Origin: Ctena decussata
Lineage: Eukaryota > Mollusca > Bivalvia > Lucinida > Lucinidae
DNA: 64,000 nucleotides
Assembly (NCBI GenBank): GCA_963989385.1
Contig: OZ022502.1
Location: 5,610,501 to 5,674,500, forward strand
Direction of reading: 5' to 3'
In this document: positions 1 to 11,329 of the stretch, piece after piece
How the letters are laid out: each line of letters opens with the position of its first letter
How positions within the stretch are numbered: position 1 is the first letter of the stretch
The notes under the pieces: model-generated
The model's input: the letters and a program-made list of their open reading frames with translations, nothing else
Databases searched by the model: none
Told to the model about the DNA's origin: nothing
Program-made: the position numbers and the translations under genes

Positions 1-261
1 AAAATTATAGCATTTTGAATACAGCCATTATGACAATCAGGCTAGACGTAAAGTGCTGTGAAACAACGTTTGTTGATAATGGGCAATTCAGTGGTGTACA
101 GTGCCCTATGACACAGGCACTGCACGGGGGCGTCATTCGTGTCTTACAGACACAATTTTCTGTTGTATGTAGCTCACCTGAGCACGAAGTGCTCAAGGTG
201 AGCTATTGTGATCGATAATTGTCCGTCGTCCGTCCGTCCGTCCGTCCGTTGTCAACAATTT

Positions 262-592
262 CTTCAAACGACATCTCCTCCTAGACCAGTAAGCCAATTT
301 CAAAATAATTTCACACATATGTTTCTGTTAAAGCCCTGAACCAAAATTGCTAAAATGGTTCCGCTCCGCTGAACAAAATTGCCGCCAGAGGTAAAAATAA
401 AAATCTTAAAATAGAAAAACCTTTAAATGTGACATCTCTTCTGAAGCCAATGGCTCGATTTCAAAATAATTATACAGAAATGTTTGATTCATGGCCCTGA
501 ACCAAAATTGCTAAAACGGTTCCACTCCGATGAAAAATGGACGCCAGAGCTTAAAATAGAAATACATCTTAGAATGACACAAAGGGCACAGT
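262..592. repeat. Two-copy 162-bp tandem repeat
   Basis: Two units begin with GACATCTC at about 269 and 431 and share the phrases CAAAATAATT and CCCTGAACCAAAATTGCTAAAA. Spacing is about 162 bp with roughly 80 percent identity by eye. It forms the left part of the hairpin-ended element. Non-coding. Confidence 0.6.
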
Positions 593-1640
593 TTTGACCC
601 AATCCTCATGAAACTTTGTCAGAATGTTTATCTTAATAAAATGTAGACCAAGTTCGAAACTGGGTCATGTTGGGTCAAAAACTAGGTCACTAGGTCAAAT
701 CTTAGATAAACCTTTTGTACACTCTAGAGGGCACAGTTATAATCCAATTTTCATGAAACTTTGTCTGAATGTTTATCATTATATTGTCTAGGCCAAGATT
801 GAAACTGAGTTATATGGGGTCAAAAACTAGGTCAGTAGGTCAAATCTTAGAAAAACATTGTGTACTTTCTAGAGCGCACAGTTATGATCCAATCTTCATG
901 AAACTTTGTCAGAATGTTTATCTAGGCCAAGATTGAAACTGAGTCATGTAGGGACATAAACTAGGTCACTAGGTTATATTTTAGAAAAACCATGTATACA
1001 CTCTAGAGGGCACAGGTATGATTCAATCTTCATGAAAATTTGTCAGAATGCTTATCTTTATGAAATATAGATCAAATTTGAAACTGGACCATGTCAGGTC
1101 AAAAACAAGGTCACTAGGTCAGATCTTAGAAAGACCATGTGAATGCTCTAGAGGGCACAGTTTTCTTCCAATCTTCATGAAACTTTGTCAAAATGTTTAT
1201 CTCCAACAAATCTAGACCAAAGATGCAACTGGGTTATGTTGGATCTAAATCGAGGTCACTCGGTCAAACCTCAGAAAAACATTGTGTATACTCTAGAGGG
1301 CAAAGTTTTGGATCAGTATTCATGAAAATTTGTCAGAATGATTATCTTAATAAAATCTAGGCCAGGTTTGGAACTGGGTACTGTCGGGTAAAAAAACTAC
1401 CGGCAGATCAAATCCTAGAAAAACCTAATGTACACAATTGTGGCTTTATTTTGCGTTGAATCTTCATGAATCTTTGTTAGAATTTGTATCATCATGAAAT
1501 GTAGGCCAAGTTTGAAACTGAATAATGTTTGATCAAAAACTAGATTGCCAGGTCAGATCTTAGATAAAACACTGTGTTCACTCTTGAGGGCATAGTTTTG
1601 ATCCAATCTAAATAAAACTTTGTCAGAATATAGATTAGAA
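590..1640. repeat. About 145-bp degenerate satellite, 7 units
   Basis: The phrases CATGAAACTTTGTCAGAATG and AGGTCACTAGGTCAAATCTT recur with starts near 683, 829, 964, 1109, 1252, 1400 and 1545, a period of 135-148 bp. Copies have drifted and carry small indels, so this is an old array. It is the core of the 171-1740 element. The short ORF at 1620-1880 has no support as a gene. Confidence 0.75.
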
Positions 1641-1740
1641 AGTGCAAAACTGCTCCAATTGAACCATCTTCAAATAGATGATCTTCCATGTTATTTCATC
1701 ATAACTCAGGTGAGCGATTTAGGTCCATCATGGACCTCTT

Positions 1741-3519
1741 GTTTTATTTGCTTTTTGTCGCAGATATTTTGTTGTTTTGATACATATGTAGTTAAAAAGC
1801 TTGAAAGCACAAACCTATTAAAAAGTCCAGCCTCTGAGACTGCTGACAACCTCACTAGCCATCGCCTTATAATTTATTGAATTATGTCCCTTATTGGACT
1901 TACAAATTTTGTGTAGTTTATTATTTATAAACTTCTTAGCAAGATATCAAACGCACCTTGTGGTAGGCAAATGATATTGGCATATACTATTTGGACAATA
2001 AGTGAGGATGACCTGATAAACTTTTCGGCAAATTCTGTAAATTTTTGACTGAATTATTTCCCCTTTTGGACTTGGCCATTTTTGACAGAATCAACCTTGT
2101 GAACAAAATATCAGAACCACTTGAGTTAGGGTTTTGATATTTGGCATGTATATGTTAAAGAGGGGCCCTGGTCGAGTGGTTAGAGATGCTCGATTATGGT
2201 GCGGTGATCTTACCTGGTCACTTGAATTCAACTGCAATTTCACTTAAGTCTAATTTATCAGTGAAAACTGCTGAAAATACAGTGACATGTCACTGGAATT
2301 TCATTGACTTTTTAAGTAGGGTAAGTTGCTTCAAGATACGTTGCTATGTCAGTTTTATGTCCCCATTTACTTTCAGAACTTAGGAATATTGGCTGCTACA
2401 GCCTGCTGATCATTATGACAAGTCTTTGAAAAGTTTCACAGAAATGTATTTTGGTAGTCTTTTATCAGCCGGATACTCAGGGGAGCATTACACAATATCA
2501 TGGTCCTATTGTTTTATAATTTGACAAATATTTCTCCCTCTTTAAGCTGTAAAAGTAGGTGTACATATTTATCAGTAATAACTTTGGCATTCTTTTCTCC
2601 TTCAGAAAAAGCAAGTCATTTTTGAAGTTTTGACAAATTCCATTGAAGACACTTCGGAACCTTATCCTGTTGGTGGGTAACTATTTGCTTTGCGACCATT
2701 CTTAGGACTATACTTTCTATAGAAACTCTAAAGATGGACCTAAAATAATCACCAAATTAATTGTCCTATAAATGGAACAGTTTTTTTATGCAATGAAATA
2801 TTGTCAAGAGGATACTGATAGAAGGCAGTCAGTGTAGAGCCTGATCAGACTGCTCCTTTAGGGGCAGTCTTAGTGGGGCAGTCTGATCTGGGTCTGCAAA
2901 GTAGACCTATCCATCCCAATTCACAGATTTGAAGTTTAAAGTAATTCATAATCCCTGAACATAAGTTTCAGACTGATAGCGGAAGAACAGGTACTTTCAT
3001 AATGATTTTACCCACGAGACTGAAGGGAACAAAATTTTACAGAGTCATTAGAGGGTAAAAATGGGTCTAAGGTAGAAAAAGTGCAACACTCCTGGAGAGC
3101 ATTTTAAAAAAAACAACTTTATGCTGGTTTCAAGTGGTTTGATTATTGAAGGCATCAGAAAGCTCTGGAGAGAACCTGACTTAAATCATGTAAATCATCA
3201 CTTAAATATCAACCTAATTTTGGATGAAAAACAAATTTACGAAGCGGAAAAGGAAAGCAGGTCAAGGGTAGAAATAAGACCAACATTCCTGTCGGAAGTG
3301 TGGGTCATTTGAAAAAATATTACACCTTGTGGTTTGACTATGCATTGTAGTTAAATATAAAGTGACTTAAACACCAAACATGCTAGGGTTGATGTAATTT
3401 TGGACATGAAATTTTACAAAGTCAGGAGCACCTAAAATGTAGGTCAAAGGTAAAGATAAGTGTCTACTGAGAAGACATTTTGTGTTAGGTTCAAATACTG
3501 CACCAAAGTTAAAGATCCG
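1741..3519. other. No gene recognised
   Basis: AT-rich sequence with no convincing exon. It includes a tRNA-like A-box stretch (2165-2235). A GATCAGACTGCTCC motif near 2848 recurs near 10840 and, in related form, near 18200 and 33210, so part of this stretch is probably interspersed repeat. The ORFs at 2186-2383 and 3121-3312 look like chance reading frames. Confidence 0.5.
2165..2235 (+). repeat. Possible tRNA-derived SINE head
   Basis: The sequence contains TGGTCGAGTGGTTAGAG, a good match to a class-II tRNA A box (Ser/Leu type). I could not find a clear B box at the expected distance. It may be a decayed SINE promoter or chance. Confidence 0.3.
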
Positions 3520-3850
3520 TCTGGTACACGAGGACCCAACCCTCAATGTCCGCAAAGTGTCCAGATAGTGGCATTCAAGTTGGCCCTGTATGCCAAAGGG
3601 AACAACTGACTCAGTCTAGCTTCTGATGCAAACTTCAGTACTGGGTAAAGATGGTGTGAAAATTCATACCAGGAACCACTCTTTGTCACCATGAGGCATA
3701 TTAAGTTAGAGACGGAGTTGGTATCTCTCTGTCTGGTACTGGGGACCCTACCCTCAATATCCCCAAAGTGTCCAGATATTGGCATACAAGTGGCCCTTTA
3801 TGCCAAAGGGAACATCTGACTGAGTCTAGCTTCTAATGCATTCTTCGTTT
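3520..3850. repeat. 205-bp tandem duplication, about 1.6 copies
   Basis: A block starting near 3521 (GTCTGGTAC, then CCCTCAAT, AAAGTGTCCAGATA, TATGCCAAAGGGAACA, TGACTCAGTCTAGCTTCT) repeats from about 3727 with only a few differences. Non-coding. It lies immediately outside the left end of the large foldback P1. Confidence 0.7.
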
Positions 3851-3902
3851 GTGAACTAGCTACCACATTCATCCCTGGTTAACTGTAAGTGAATCCAAAA
3901 TA

Positions 3903-3931
3903 AAAAGGACATCTCCACGAGATGTCCTTTT
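3903..3931. other. Perfect 13-bp-stem hairpin at the P1 left end
   Basis: AAAAGGACATCTC and GAGATGTCCTTTT are exact reverse complements separated by CAC. The right end of P1 carries only the AAAAGGACATCTC half. The left terminus therefore looks like two P1 tips fused head to head, or a hairpin intermediate resolved into the flank. Confidence 0.8.
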
Positions 3932-6210
3932 ATGCACTGAAAATGCAGGTTTTTGGACTGTAAAAAGTACTAAATAGCAAGTGCAAAATTGAGCATTGAA
4001 AATAGATATCTAGAAGCCTTGTTTTGGGGTGGCCGAAATCACACTTTACCAGCCCTGGTTTGCTATGGCTCAACTGATATAATCAAATTGTAGGAATATT
4101 CCTACAATTTCATCCATTCATGACCCATCAACATCTTTTGAAATGAACAGCTATTACTACATGTATATTGATCCATCATCATTGTTTTCTAACTGCACAA
4201 AAAATGCAAATAGGACATAATTGCTTTAACTCTATATTACAAATCGTAGGGATATTCCTACGATTTGGAAATTGCTCATTTGTTAAAAAATAAAATACAC
4301 AACTGAGCTCAATTCAAATTCTTCCCACATTTTCCGGATTGTAGGAATATTCCTACATTTTCGAGATTACGACTAAATTTTGTTCATTCATATTTCAACA
4401 TAGACCTTTAAGATTGTAGGAATATTCCTACATTTTTTGGAGATGGTATTTTTTCAATAAATGAAAGATATGACCAAATGCATATTTTCAATAAATGAAA
4501 GATCCAAACAAATTGTAGGAATATTCCTACATTTTTTGGAAATGGTATATTTTCAATAAATGAAAGATATGACCAAATGCATATTTTCAATAAATGAAAG
4601 ATCCAAACAAATCGTAGGAATATTCCTAAATTTTGAAGAATATCTTTTTTCAATGAATAAGGTTAAGTTTAATAATAATTCAACCCACATCTGTCAGATT
4701 GTAGGAATATTCCTACAATTTATTCTTTGTTCCATCATAGTTTGTTTTTTTCAAACTGCAGAAAATGCAATGAGGGAATAATGTTTCTACTTATATACTC
4801 AACAGCAAAAGAAACGCATATTTTGAGTGTCTTGTTTTGTCGCATTAAATGTAATGATATTTTACTTTTTACTTAGTACTGGGATATGCCTACACGTCGC
4901 TAGACGTTCTGCAGCATTATCTTGTCACAGTAAATTTCTTCGAAAAAATATGAAGATTTTTGTCAAAAAGGCCGACATCACAAAATTCTGTCTCACAGTC
5001 GAAAAAAACAACAACAAATTATCAATACGATTTTGCTGCACGTGAGCTCAGCATGATGTAACCAACTGGAAAACGGTATAAAATTTTTAAAATTGATTCT
5101 TATTCAGTTAAATCGCACATGCAAAAATCTGCATTTTTCAAAAGTTTTTGAAAATCGTCTGATTCATCAAAGTTTTAGAAAAATCTGGTGATTTGAGATT
5201 CCAAATGAGTAAGGCTATGGGTAAAGGACCCGTTTTTAAACAAATTTCGGTTTGAAATGATCACGTATTTTTCTCACTTCCGGTTTAAGTTATGAAATTT
5301 AAAAGCCGATAAAAATGTTTTCCTGGGAAAAAATCTTTCTTCCGTTTCACTTACCGTAGACTGTCCTTTCTGATAAAGATGCTATATGATTTTCATTCAA
5401 TTTTGCCCGGTGATTTCAAGGATACAGCGCCCAAAAGTTCAACCTGTTGTTGCATTATTGAAAGGACGTACAGAGTTACTTCCCTTTGTTACATACTCAA
5501 TTTGATTGTGACCACTTACTCTTTTATTTAACCCGAATTGGAATCCATTTCTTATTCGGTTTGCTGAAAAATCGACAAAATTTTCTTTTGCTATCGCAAA
5601 ACTTGCCTACTTTACGGGATTCGCATAAAGGGCCATAACTTTGTTTGTAACGAGTAACCAATGCTGAAAACTCTTGATGATGTTTCCGATACATTGTAGC
5701 GTCCTGGATAAAGAGGGCGTCAGTTTCGGAGCAAGGCACACCTCAGTTCAAGGCACTGAGTTAACTGATCAGTATTTGTGAATTTTGAGATTGACCCCTT
5801 GATTGTTTACGCTTTCGTTACGCATGGATAAACAAATAAAATTTCTATAAGTTTGCGACGAAGTGTACTCCATGCATTGATAATATCTTTCCTGTTTTGC
5901 CAATTTCAGCAGATTTTTATTTTGACATAAAAACACAAAAAGGAAAAAATATGCGTTATTTTTGCTTTTGAGTATATTTTACAAAACGTAAGAATATTCC
6001 TACAATTTGGTAATTGCTCATTTTCCAAGGATAAGAACATACGACCAAATTTGAGTTCAATCCAAATACATTCCACAATATTTAGATTGTAGGAATATTC
6101 CTACATTCTTGAGATTACGGCCAATTCCAACATTTGATCGAAGAGGACATATTTTGAATAAGTGAAAGATCAGGCCAAATCGTAGGAATATTCCTACAAT
6201 TTAATTCATG
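3916..6210. repeat. P1 left arm: GGAATATTCC palindrome array
   Basis: About ten copies of a 16-20-bp palindrome centred on GGAATATTCC occur near 4092, 4246, 4341, 4416, 4516, 4615, 4701, 5990, 6088 and 6180, often flanked by AAATTG/CAATTT or AAATCG/CGATTT. Two neighbouring 100-bp units (4441-4540 and 4541-4640) are near-identical, so part of the arm grew by tandem duplication. The arm is split by a 1.18-kb insertion at 4796-5974. Confidence 0.85.
4796..5974. mobile_element. 1.18-kb non-autonomous TIR transposon
   Basis: Inverted termini TACTCAACAGCAAAAGAAAC (left) and the inverse of TACTCAAAAGCAAAAATAAC (right) continue into CGCATATTTT on both sides. TA (or TATA) flanks both ends, which fits Tc1/mariner-type TA targeting; that class is an inference. 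Removing it restores a phrase (ACTTATATTTTAC) matching an uninterrupted arm unit near 4230 (ACTCTATATTAC), so the P1 arm supplies an empty site. There is no transposase; the ORFs at 4827-5045 and 5524-5739 are not recognisable. Confidence 0.75.
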
Positions 6211-6729
6211 TTCCATCATTGGTCGCAAGGGAGGACATGACAGTACAAAATTACACTACAGGCAACATTAAAGCTACCGCCACGTAAATGGAATGGTACC
6301 GCCCCGGTAATGCCCTTTGAATGACGCGGGAACGCCGTGGAACGCACCGATATTTCAGACCATTCCATTCCAATTATCACCGTTAAATGAAATGGTAACT
6401 TGTAAAAGCGGAGTAATAATTATTGGACGAATTTATTTATTTATTTTTCTGTCGTTAGCAAGTTAAGCAATTTCATATCCTATTCATCTATGTGTCATTA
6501 GTTTCAAGAGTTTGTCTTTTATCTATATTTTATTTTATCTTTTTTCAGCTTTATCGTTTTTCTTCTACTTTTCTTCTGCTTCTTCTTTGAAAACTTAAAT
6601 ATATTTGTTGTTTGATATCTTTTCCATATAATTATTCATCAGGATATTTTATCTATGTCGGTTCAATTTGCGGGATGTGGCTGTTAAATCAGTTTTAGGG
6701 TATTACAGAATCCAGTCGATAATCAGATT
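6211..6729. other. No gene recognised
   Basis: Inside P1. A stretch rich in GGAATGG/CCATTCC near 6280-6400 is partly self-complementary. The rest is T-rich. No exon or ORF support. Confidence 0.4.
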
Positions 6730-7248
6730 TAATCACCTGACCCCTCGCGACAACATGCACCGTGATGACTCTCTGATGAGTTAGGGGACCTCCATACGAA
6801 CCGAACTACCAACTAATTGTGTGCACCGCAGCGGAGGGTGAGAGTGAAGGTTTGGGCCCAGTAAAACCGGTTTAACCCCCCCAGTAGTAATTACTGACCG
6901 TCCCAAGGCGGTACTTTTGTTGCGGTTGCATTTGTTTTATGTTTGGTGCTGTTTAATTTATTGTGTTCTCAGTTTAATCCTTCTATCATAAAAATAGAAA
7001 ATAGGTAAAAATAATTGTTAAATGTTTTTCATATAATTTGCTAAGTCCGTTGTAACCCGTCTGTTGGTCTAAATTATTTGGTTCAATAAAGATAACTGAG
7101 TTGCCATCTATTTGGGAAAGAGCTGCTGACTCGGCTTATCACTTGTAATTTATTGTTTGTTGGGATGTCTTTGTCAATCTTTCCCTTTGATGTTGGGGAT
7201 AGGGTTCGGGATCTGATTCAGTCAGTTCCTGAAGTGTAGTTACTCTTT
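6730..7248 (+). mobile_element. Retroposon copy R1, longest of three
   Basis: From CTGACCGTCCCAAGGCGGTA (about 6893) to CTGAAGTGTAGTTACTCTTTA (7248) it matches copy R3 at 43871-44221. Its last 60 bases match copy R2 at 30914-30974. All three share the same 3' end and differ in 5' length, the pattern of 5'-truncated target-primed retroposition. The extra 5' part (about 6730-6892) may be the rest of the full element. No ORF; family not recognised. Confidence 0.65.
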
Positions 7249-7302
7249 AATTTTTTATTTTTCTATAAAGATCTTATTATGAAATTATTATCATATTATT
7301 AC

Positions 7303-7342
<40 letters not shown>

Positions 7343-7486
7343 ATTGTTATTGTTGTTGGTGGTGGTGTTGTCGCTGATACATCTTTTTCTTGTTTTTCAA
7401 TTCACCAAACGGGCAAAATTATCATCAAAAATAATTATTTTTCTATCTTTATCAAACAGAGACAATGCTCCATTATCATTATTATA

Positions 7487-7525
<39 letters not shown>

Positions 7526-7615
7526 TACATTAGCTTTTTCTTTTGTAAATTTACCAAAATGGGCATCATTATCATAGAAATTAATCAAGTTTTTTTCTGT
7601 CTTTATGACAAGATA
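7303..7615. repeat. ATT microsatellites in a 154-bp duplication
   Basis: ATT runs at 7303-7341 and 7484-7524 each neighbour a copy of a unit (CTTTTTCTTGTTTTTCAATT... and CTTTTTCTTTTGTAAATTT..., starts near 7384 and 7538) that includes CAAAATTATCAT-like and TCTTTAT phrases. This is a short tandem duplication around a trinucleotide repeat. The asparagine-rich ORF on the minus strand is a by-product. Confidence 0.65.
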
Positions 7616-7663
7616 CAATGATTCATGATCCAGAGATCCAGAATAGTCCAGTCAGGCATTGCC

Positions 7664-7664
<1 letters not shown>

Positions 7665-7700
<36 letters not shown>

Positions 7701-7719
7701 CTCTCTCTCTCTCTCTCTC
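7665..7719. repeat. CT microsatellite
   Basis: A nearly pure (CT)n run with one GTAT interruption. The overlapping serine-leucine ORFs are low-complexity artefacts. Confidence 0.9.
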
Positions 7720-7880
7720 ATTGCATCATAACTGTATCTGTCAGAAAGTTGTCGTCGCCCCTTTTCCCGGGAAATGGTTATTCGAAAAGAAAGACGACAA
7801 TGCAGTGGAATATTCCGATCTCAGAGAGCCACTACGTACCCCAACCCGCCCCATTGCTCCCAGTCATGATTTGCGATTTA

Positions 7881-7992
7881 CGACATTTCAGTCATGTAAA
7901 ACCGTAATTTTACGGTTGGAAAAAATTCCATCACCAGCGGGTCTCGAACCCAGGATCGCTAGATCAGCAGGCTAGCGTCCAACCTACTCCCC
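7881..7992 (-). mobile_element. tRNA-derived SINE, family S-b, fragment
   Basis: Read on the minus strand, the tRNA-like head has a B box (GGGTTCGAGACCC), followed by the family body TTCCAACCGTAAA and TGACTGAAAT. The family shows at least eight copies in this window. This copy lacks part of the 3' body. Confidence 0.6.
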
Positions 7993-8233
7993 GGAATTTA
8001 GGAATCTGAGTACTTAAGTGCAATATATAGCTTTAAAATACACAAACGCATATACGCACGCTCGCATTTTGGGAAGTATATAACAACGTTCTAACGCACA
8101 CGTGTGTATGAAATAAATGACATGTTTCTTTTACGCTTACGAGTAGCAAGAATTTCAAATGAAAATAATGTTTGGAACTTTTTTGGTCGTAATCTCTTTC
8201 TGCCATATCAACGCCAATACAGATGCTGGTAGT

Positions 8234-8431
8234 ATGGATGGATGGATGACTTGCAATTTTACGTCCTTTTCGACTGTATTTCAGTCATATCAGGACGATG
8301 GGAGGATGGTATTGAAAGACTGTGTGCGATGGAGCCCCGTTTACGAAGAGATTCTCACCTCAAGTAGATACCGAAACCGCGACTGCCAGGACAGCAGGCC
8401 AGCGCTTAACCTACTGAGCTACCGGAGCTCC
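8234..8431 (-). mobile_element. tRNA-derived SINE, family S-b
   Basis: A minus-strand copy: GGTAGCTCAGTAGGTTAAGCG (A box), a B-box region, GGGGCTCCATCGCACACAG, CCTCCCATCGTCCTGATATG, ending in CATCCATCCATCC. The family is about 200 bp with a CCAT-rich 3' tail. The ORF at 8159-8434 with an apparent signal peptide mostly reads SINE antisense and is not a gene. Confidence 0.8.
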
Positions 8432-8847
8432 TGAGACTAATTGTAGAATGCGGAGTCCACATATGCCTCATGCAGTTTTAACATTGTGCAGAACCTCTGA
8501 CCTGCCGTGAGAAGAACGCATCTTAGGCATCTGGAAACAACACACGCCCTGACCATCCTGTACAAATGTACAGATCGGCTTAAATGTGAGATCCAGATCA
8601 GACTGTGCCTGAATGACCAGCCTGGGTGATTGGGCGGGGTTTTTTTTTCTTAAAAAAAAAAAAATACACACGCACATAAAATATGTGATATAATTTTTAG
8701 AGAAAATGGCCCACTATTTAGAGGAAGTATTGGTCCCCGTTAACCGTCTATTGAGTTGCATTTTTGAAATTGAGGCTGCAATTGGGGAAACTGCATTTTG
8801 TTAGATACTGTGTACGCAATCCATTTGCCATAAAAGAGTGTGCGTTT

Positions 8848-8975
8848 GGGGGGGGGGGGGGGGGTGGAAGGAGGGGTCTTCAAACCAGCTACGCCCACGG
8901 GAGGGGGGGGGTGGGGGTGGAAGGAGGGGTCTTTAGGGGTGGGAGGCCTGGGCGTAGCTGGCTTGATAATCATAG
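8848..8975 (+). repeat. G-rich tract with duplicated block and inverted ends
   Basis: A 17-G run (8848-8864) is followed by GTGGAAGGAGGGGTCTT, which recurs at 8917-8933 after another G-rich stretch. The block is bracketed by CAAACCAGCTACGCCC (8881) and GGGCGTAGCTGGCTTG (about 8950), inverse of each other. It is a strong candidate for G-quadruplex formation on the plus strand. The glycine-rich ORFs across it are artefacts. Confidence 0.7.
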
Positions 8976-9659
8976 TTCATAAGGAAAAGGGGGAAGGGAG
9001 CTGGCGTTTATGGCATTTTCAGGGTCGTTGATGACCAGCATATTGGCAATTAGTTCTTTGTCCAACAATATCCAAAAATACAAAACTATGCTACGCATCC
9101 CGTCGCATTTGGTCTAGTTTTACACTGCAGAACCATTTAAGTGATCCAATTTTATATAAATGTTTCGAAGGAGGCTCAAGGGACAAATCCATACCTCATA
9201 ACATACACCCATGGCACACAGTCTTTCCATGTAGAGGTTTCCAGTAGCTTTTTATTCTTTATTCGATTTTTTTTTTTTGCAACAAAGCTGTATTAAGCTA
9301 ATGGGTACATTTTTACGGGAATATAACTACCATTTCTAACTCTAAGGAAAGAATTTGCTCCCTAAGGAAAAGGGAGCCTTCCTTCGGGAGTAAAAAAAGT
9401 GAAAACAGGAACACTCGGAAGTTGCTCCCTTGTATGAACATGGTGGGAAACATGAAGCTGTACCCATAAAGACCTTAATTAATGCGTTTGTACCTCACTT
9501 TCTTGCCACTTAAATGTCTACCACAAGGCATGACGTTGCGTTTTTATCAAAATTGTTAGTTTGTTATTCTTAGCATTGTTGACTGGGATTCAAATCTTTG
9601 CATTCCTTGAGACGGTCTCCTTGGATGCTACAAAACTACTTAAATGGCCAAGGCTAAGA
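8976..9659. other. No gene recognised
   Basis: Unassigned sequence inside P1. It has short AAGGAAAAGGGAGC-like runs near 9352-9390 and poly-T near 9268. Nothing supports an exon. Confidence 0.4.
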
Positions 9660-10215
9660 TCACTCCGCGCTTTTGAACAGGATGCCCGGGCAAGTTGCAA
9701 ATTGCACATGACCTGATCAGACAGTGCGCACTAAGCTTGGAATAAACAGTTTACCCTAACTGATAAACATTTTCTACAGTCGATTTCAGTCGTGGCCAGA
9801 ACGTATGCGCTGACCAGACTGCATGTTCCGATCGAATTTTACATGCGCTGAATGGACTGCGCATACGCTGGCTAGGCTGCAAGATATTTGTCGACAACCA
9901 CAGACTGCGCATGTGTTGACCGTAAAGCGCATGCGCGGATTGGAAGGGGCATGCACTGACTAAGTTCTCCTGAAGAGACTACACTTACGCTGGCCAGGAC
10001 GCGTCAATCTCCAAGAAAACTGTTATTAAACATTCTCTACTGCAAATTGTCATGGCCTGAACAGACTGCGCATGCGCTGATCAGACTGCATGTGTGCACC
10101 GAAATTCGCATGCGCTGAATGGACTGCGCATGCACCGGCCTGATTCATGTCGTTTATCGACTAAAGACAGCGCATGTGTTGACCGTCCTACGCATGCGCG
10201 GACAGCAAGGTGCAA
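9660..10215. repeat. 258-bp tandem duplication rich in GCGCATGCGC
   Basis: Two units (about 9790-9960 and 10048-10212) share the order TGGCC, GAAC, GCGCTGA, CAGACTGCATG, GCGCTGAATGGACTGCGCAT, then GCGCATGTGTTGACCG and GCATGCGCGGA. The palindrome GCGCATGCGC or near forms recurs. TGCGCATGCGCT at 10067-10078 matches the NRF-1 consensus YGCGCAYGCGCR. Whether any factor binds is unknown. The ORF at 10119-10301 is unlikely to be coding. Confidence 0.7.
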
Positions 10216-11329
10216 ATTCATTTGTTTTTTTCATTTTATTCATTCAGACTTACTATAGTATTTTTTATAGATCTGCAGCCCAGCAGGCACACAGCGTTTA
10301 AGCGTGTAAACGTTGTATCCACGTTAGTTTAACCACATGAAGGTAAATCAAAGTTGATACAACAACGTTGGATAAAAGTTGTTTCAACAATATATTTCAC
10401 ACATCACCTACCCACTCACGCACTCCCCAAGCCTCTCAAATTTGTTTTAACTGGATCTCCCACTACACCTCCCCACTCACGCACCCTTCCACCACCGCCC
10501 CCTCCTCCAAATTAGCCTATATCTCCATACTCCTTAGGTAGAGACCTTGAGATCTTTTGGTTGTACTAAGAAATCAACACGAGCAAATCTGTTCAGTAGG
10601 CAAGCCAATGGATACACTGCTAAAAAAATGTCAATAAAACTTAAATGTTCATAACTCCTCTTGTTGCCATGGCAGCAAAGAATTTCATGTATCTGTGTAT
10701 ATGGGAACTTTTTGACAAAGTATATTAACACTGATAGGGGTGACTAGATTAAAAATGTTGGGACACCAAATATCGATATACGTAAATATTTCGAAATTCG
10801 GACATTCGCCGATTTATCAAAACAGTGTAAACCCTTATCAGACTGCTCCTACAAAATTGGGTATACGCTTTTGATTTATCACTTCTATCAAGAAATTTAG
10901 GGTATTACGGTGCATTGATAACAAGCTGATCAGTTGGCGCAACTGTGCTGTGTGATCAGAATTTTCTCGTGAAACTCAAATGCAGTTCTGTCCCGAAGTA
11001 ATTCAGCCGTTGTTGCAAGGACCGTCAATGCATTAAATACCAAAACAAATTAGCTTCATTGTATGTAGCCCCTTTTTCCACCCCCTTCCCGACACCCCCC
11101 CCAAACAAACAAGCCCCCACAAGCGCCCACTTAACCCCGCCCCTCCCCCTTTAGCAATACTGTTATAAATAGCTCTATTGCAACGCTGTCGTAATGACTG
11201 TTGTCCGAGAGGGATAAAAGCTGTCCTCATGATTTACAGGTAACGGGTTCGATTCCCATGGACCTGGGTTTATCTTACATAATCTCCATCTTACTTATTC
11301 TCTCCCGTCGGCCCGAAAGTGAGCATGGC
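10216..11329. other. No gene recognised
   Basis: Unassigned sequence inside P1. It includes GTTGTATCCACGTTAG- and GATACAACAACGTTG-like repeats (10310-10375) and C-rich stretches near 10480 and 11080-11150. GGTTCGATTCCC near 11244 resembles an isolated B box, probably a SINE remnant. Confidence 0.4.

Larger units (their letters stand above)
171..1740. mobile_element. Hairpin-ended repeat element with satellite core
   Basis: The left end is a strong hairpin (171-204): an inner GAGCAC/GTGCTC stem with a GAA loop, enclosed by AGCTCACCT/AGGTGAGCT. A CCGT-repeat run follows at 221-249. The right end carries CTCAGGTGAGC (1705-1715), the inverse of the left GCTCACCTGAG, then a second hairpin AGGTCC ATCAT GGACCT (1721-1737). 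Between the ends lie two satellite blocks. Hairpin ends plus a tandem-repeat core resemble bivalve non-autonomous elements of the pearl/Helitron-like kind; this class is an inference. There is no coding capacity. The boundary could be a few bases off because no target duplication is visible. Confidence 0.55.

Noticed and set aside
6765..6820. CTGATGAG at 6773 suggested a hammerhead ribozyme
   Set aside because: The expected GAAA and matching stem II are missing; only CGAAC follows and the helices do not form.
7397..7618. Asparagine-rich ORF
   Set aside because: It is the ATT microsatellite read on the minus strand.
8159..8434. Plus-strand ORF with an apparent signal peptide
   Set aside because: Most of it is antisense to an S-b SINE, so the start-like hydrophobic segment is coincidental.
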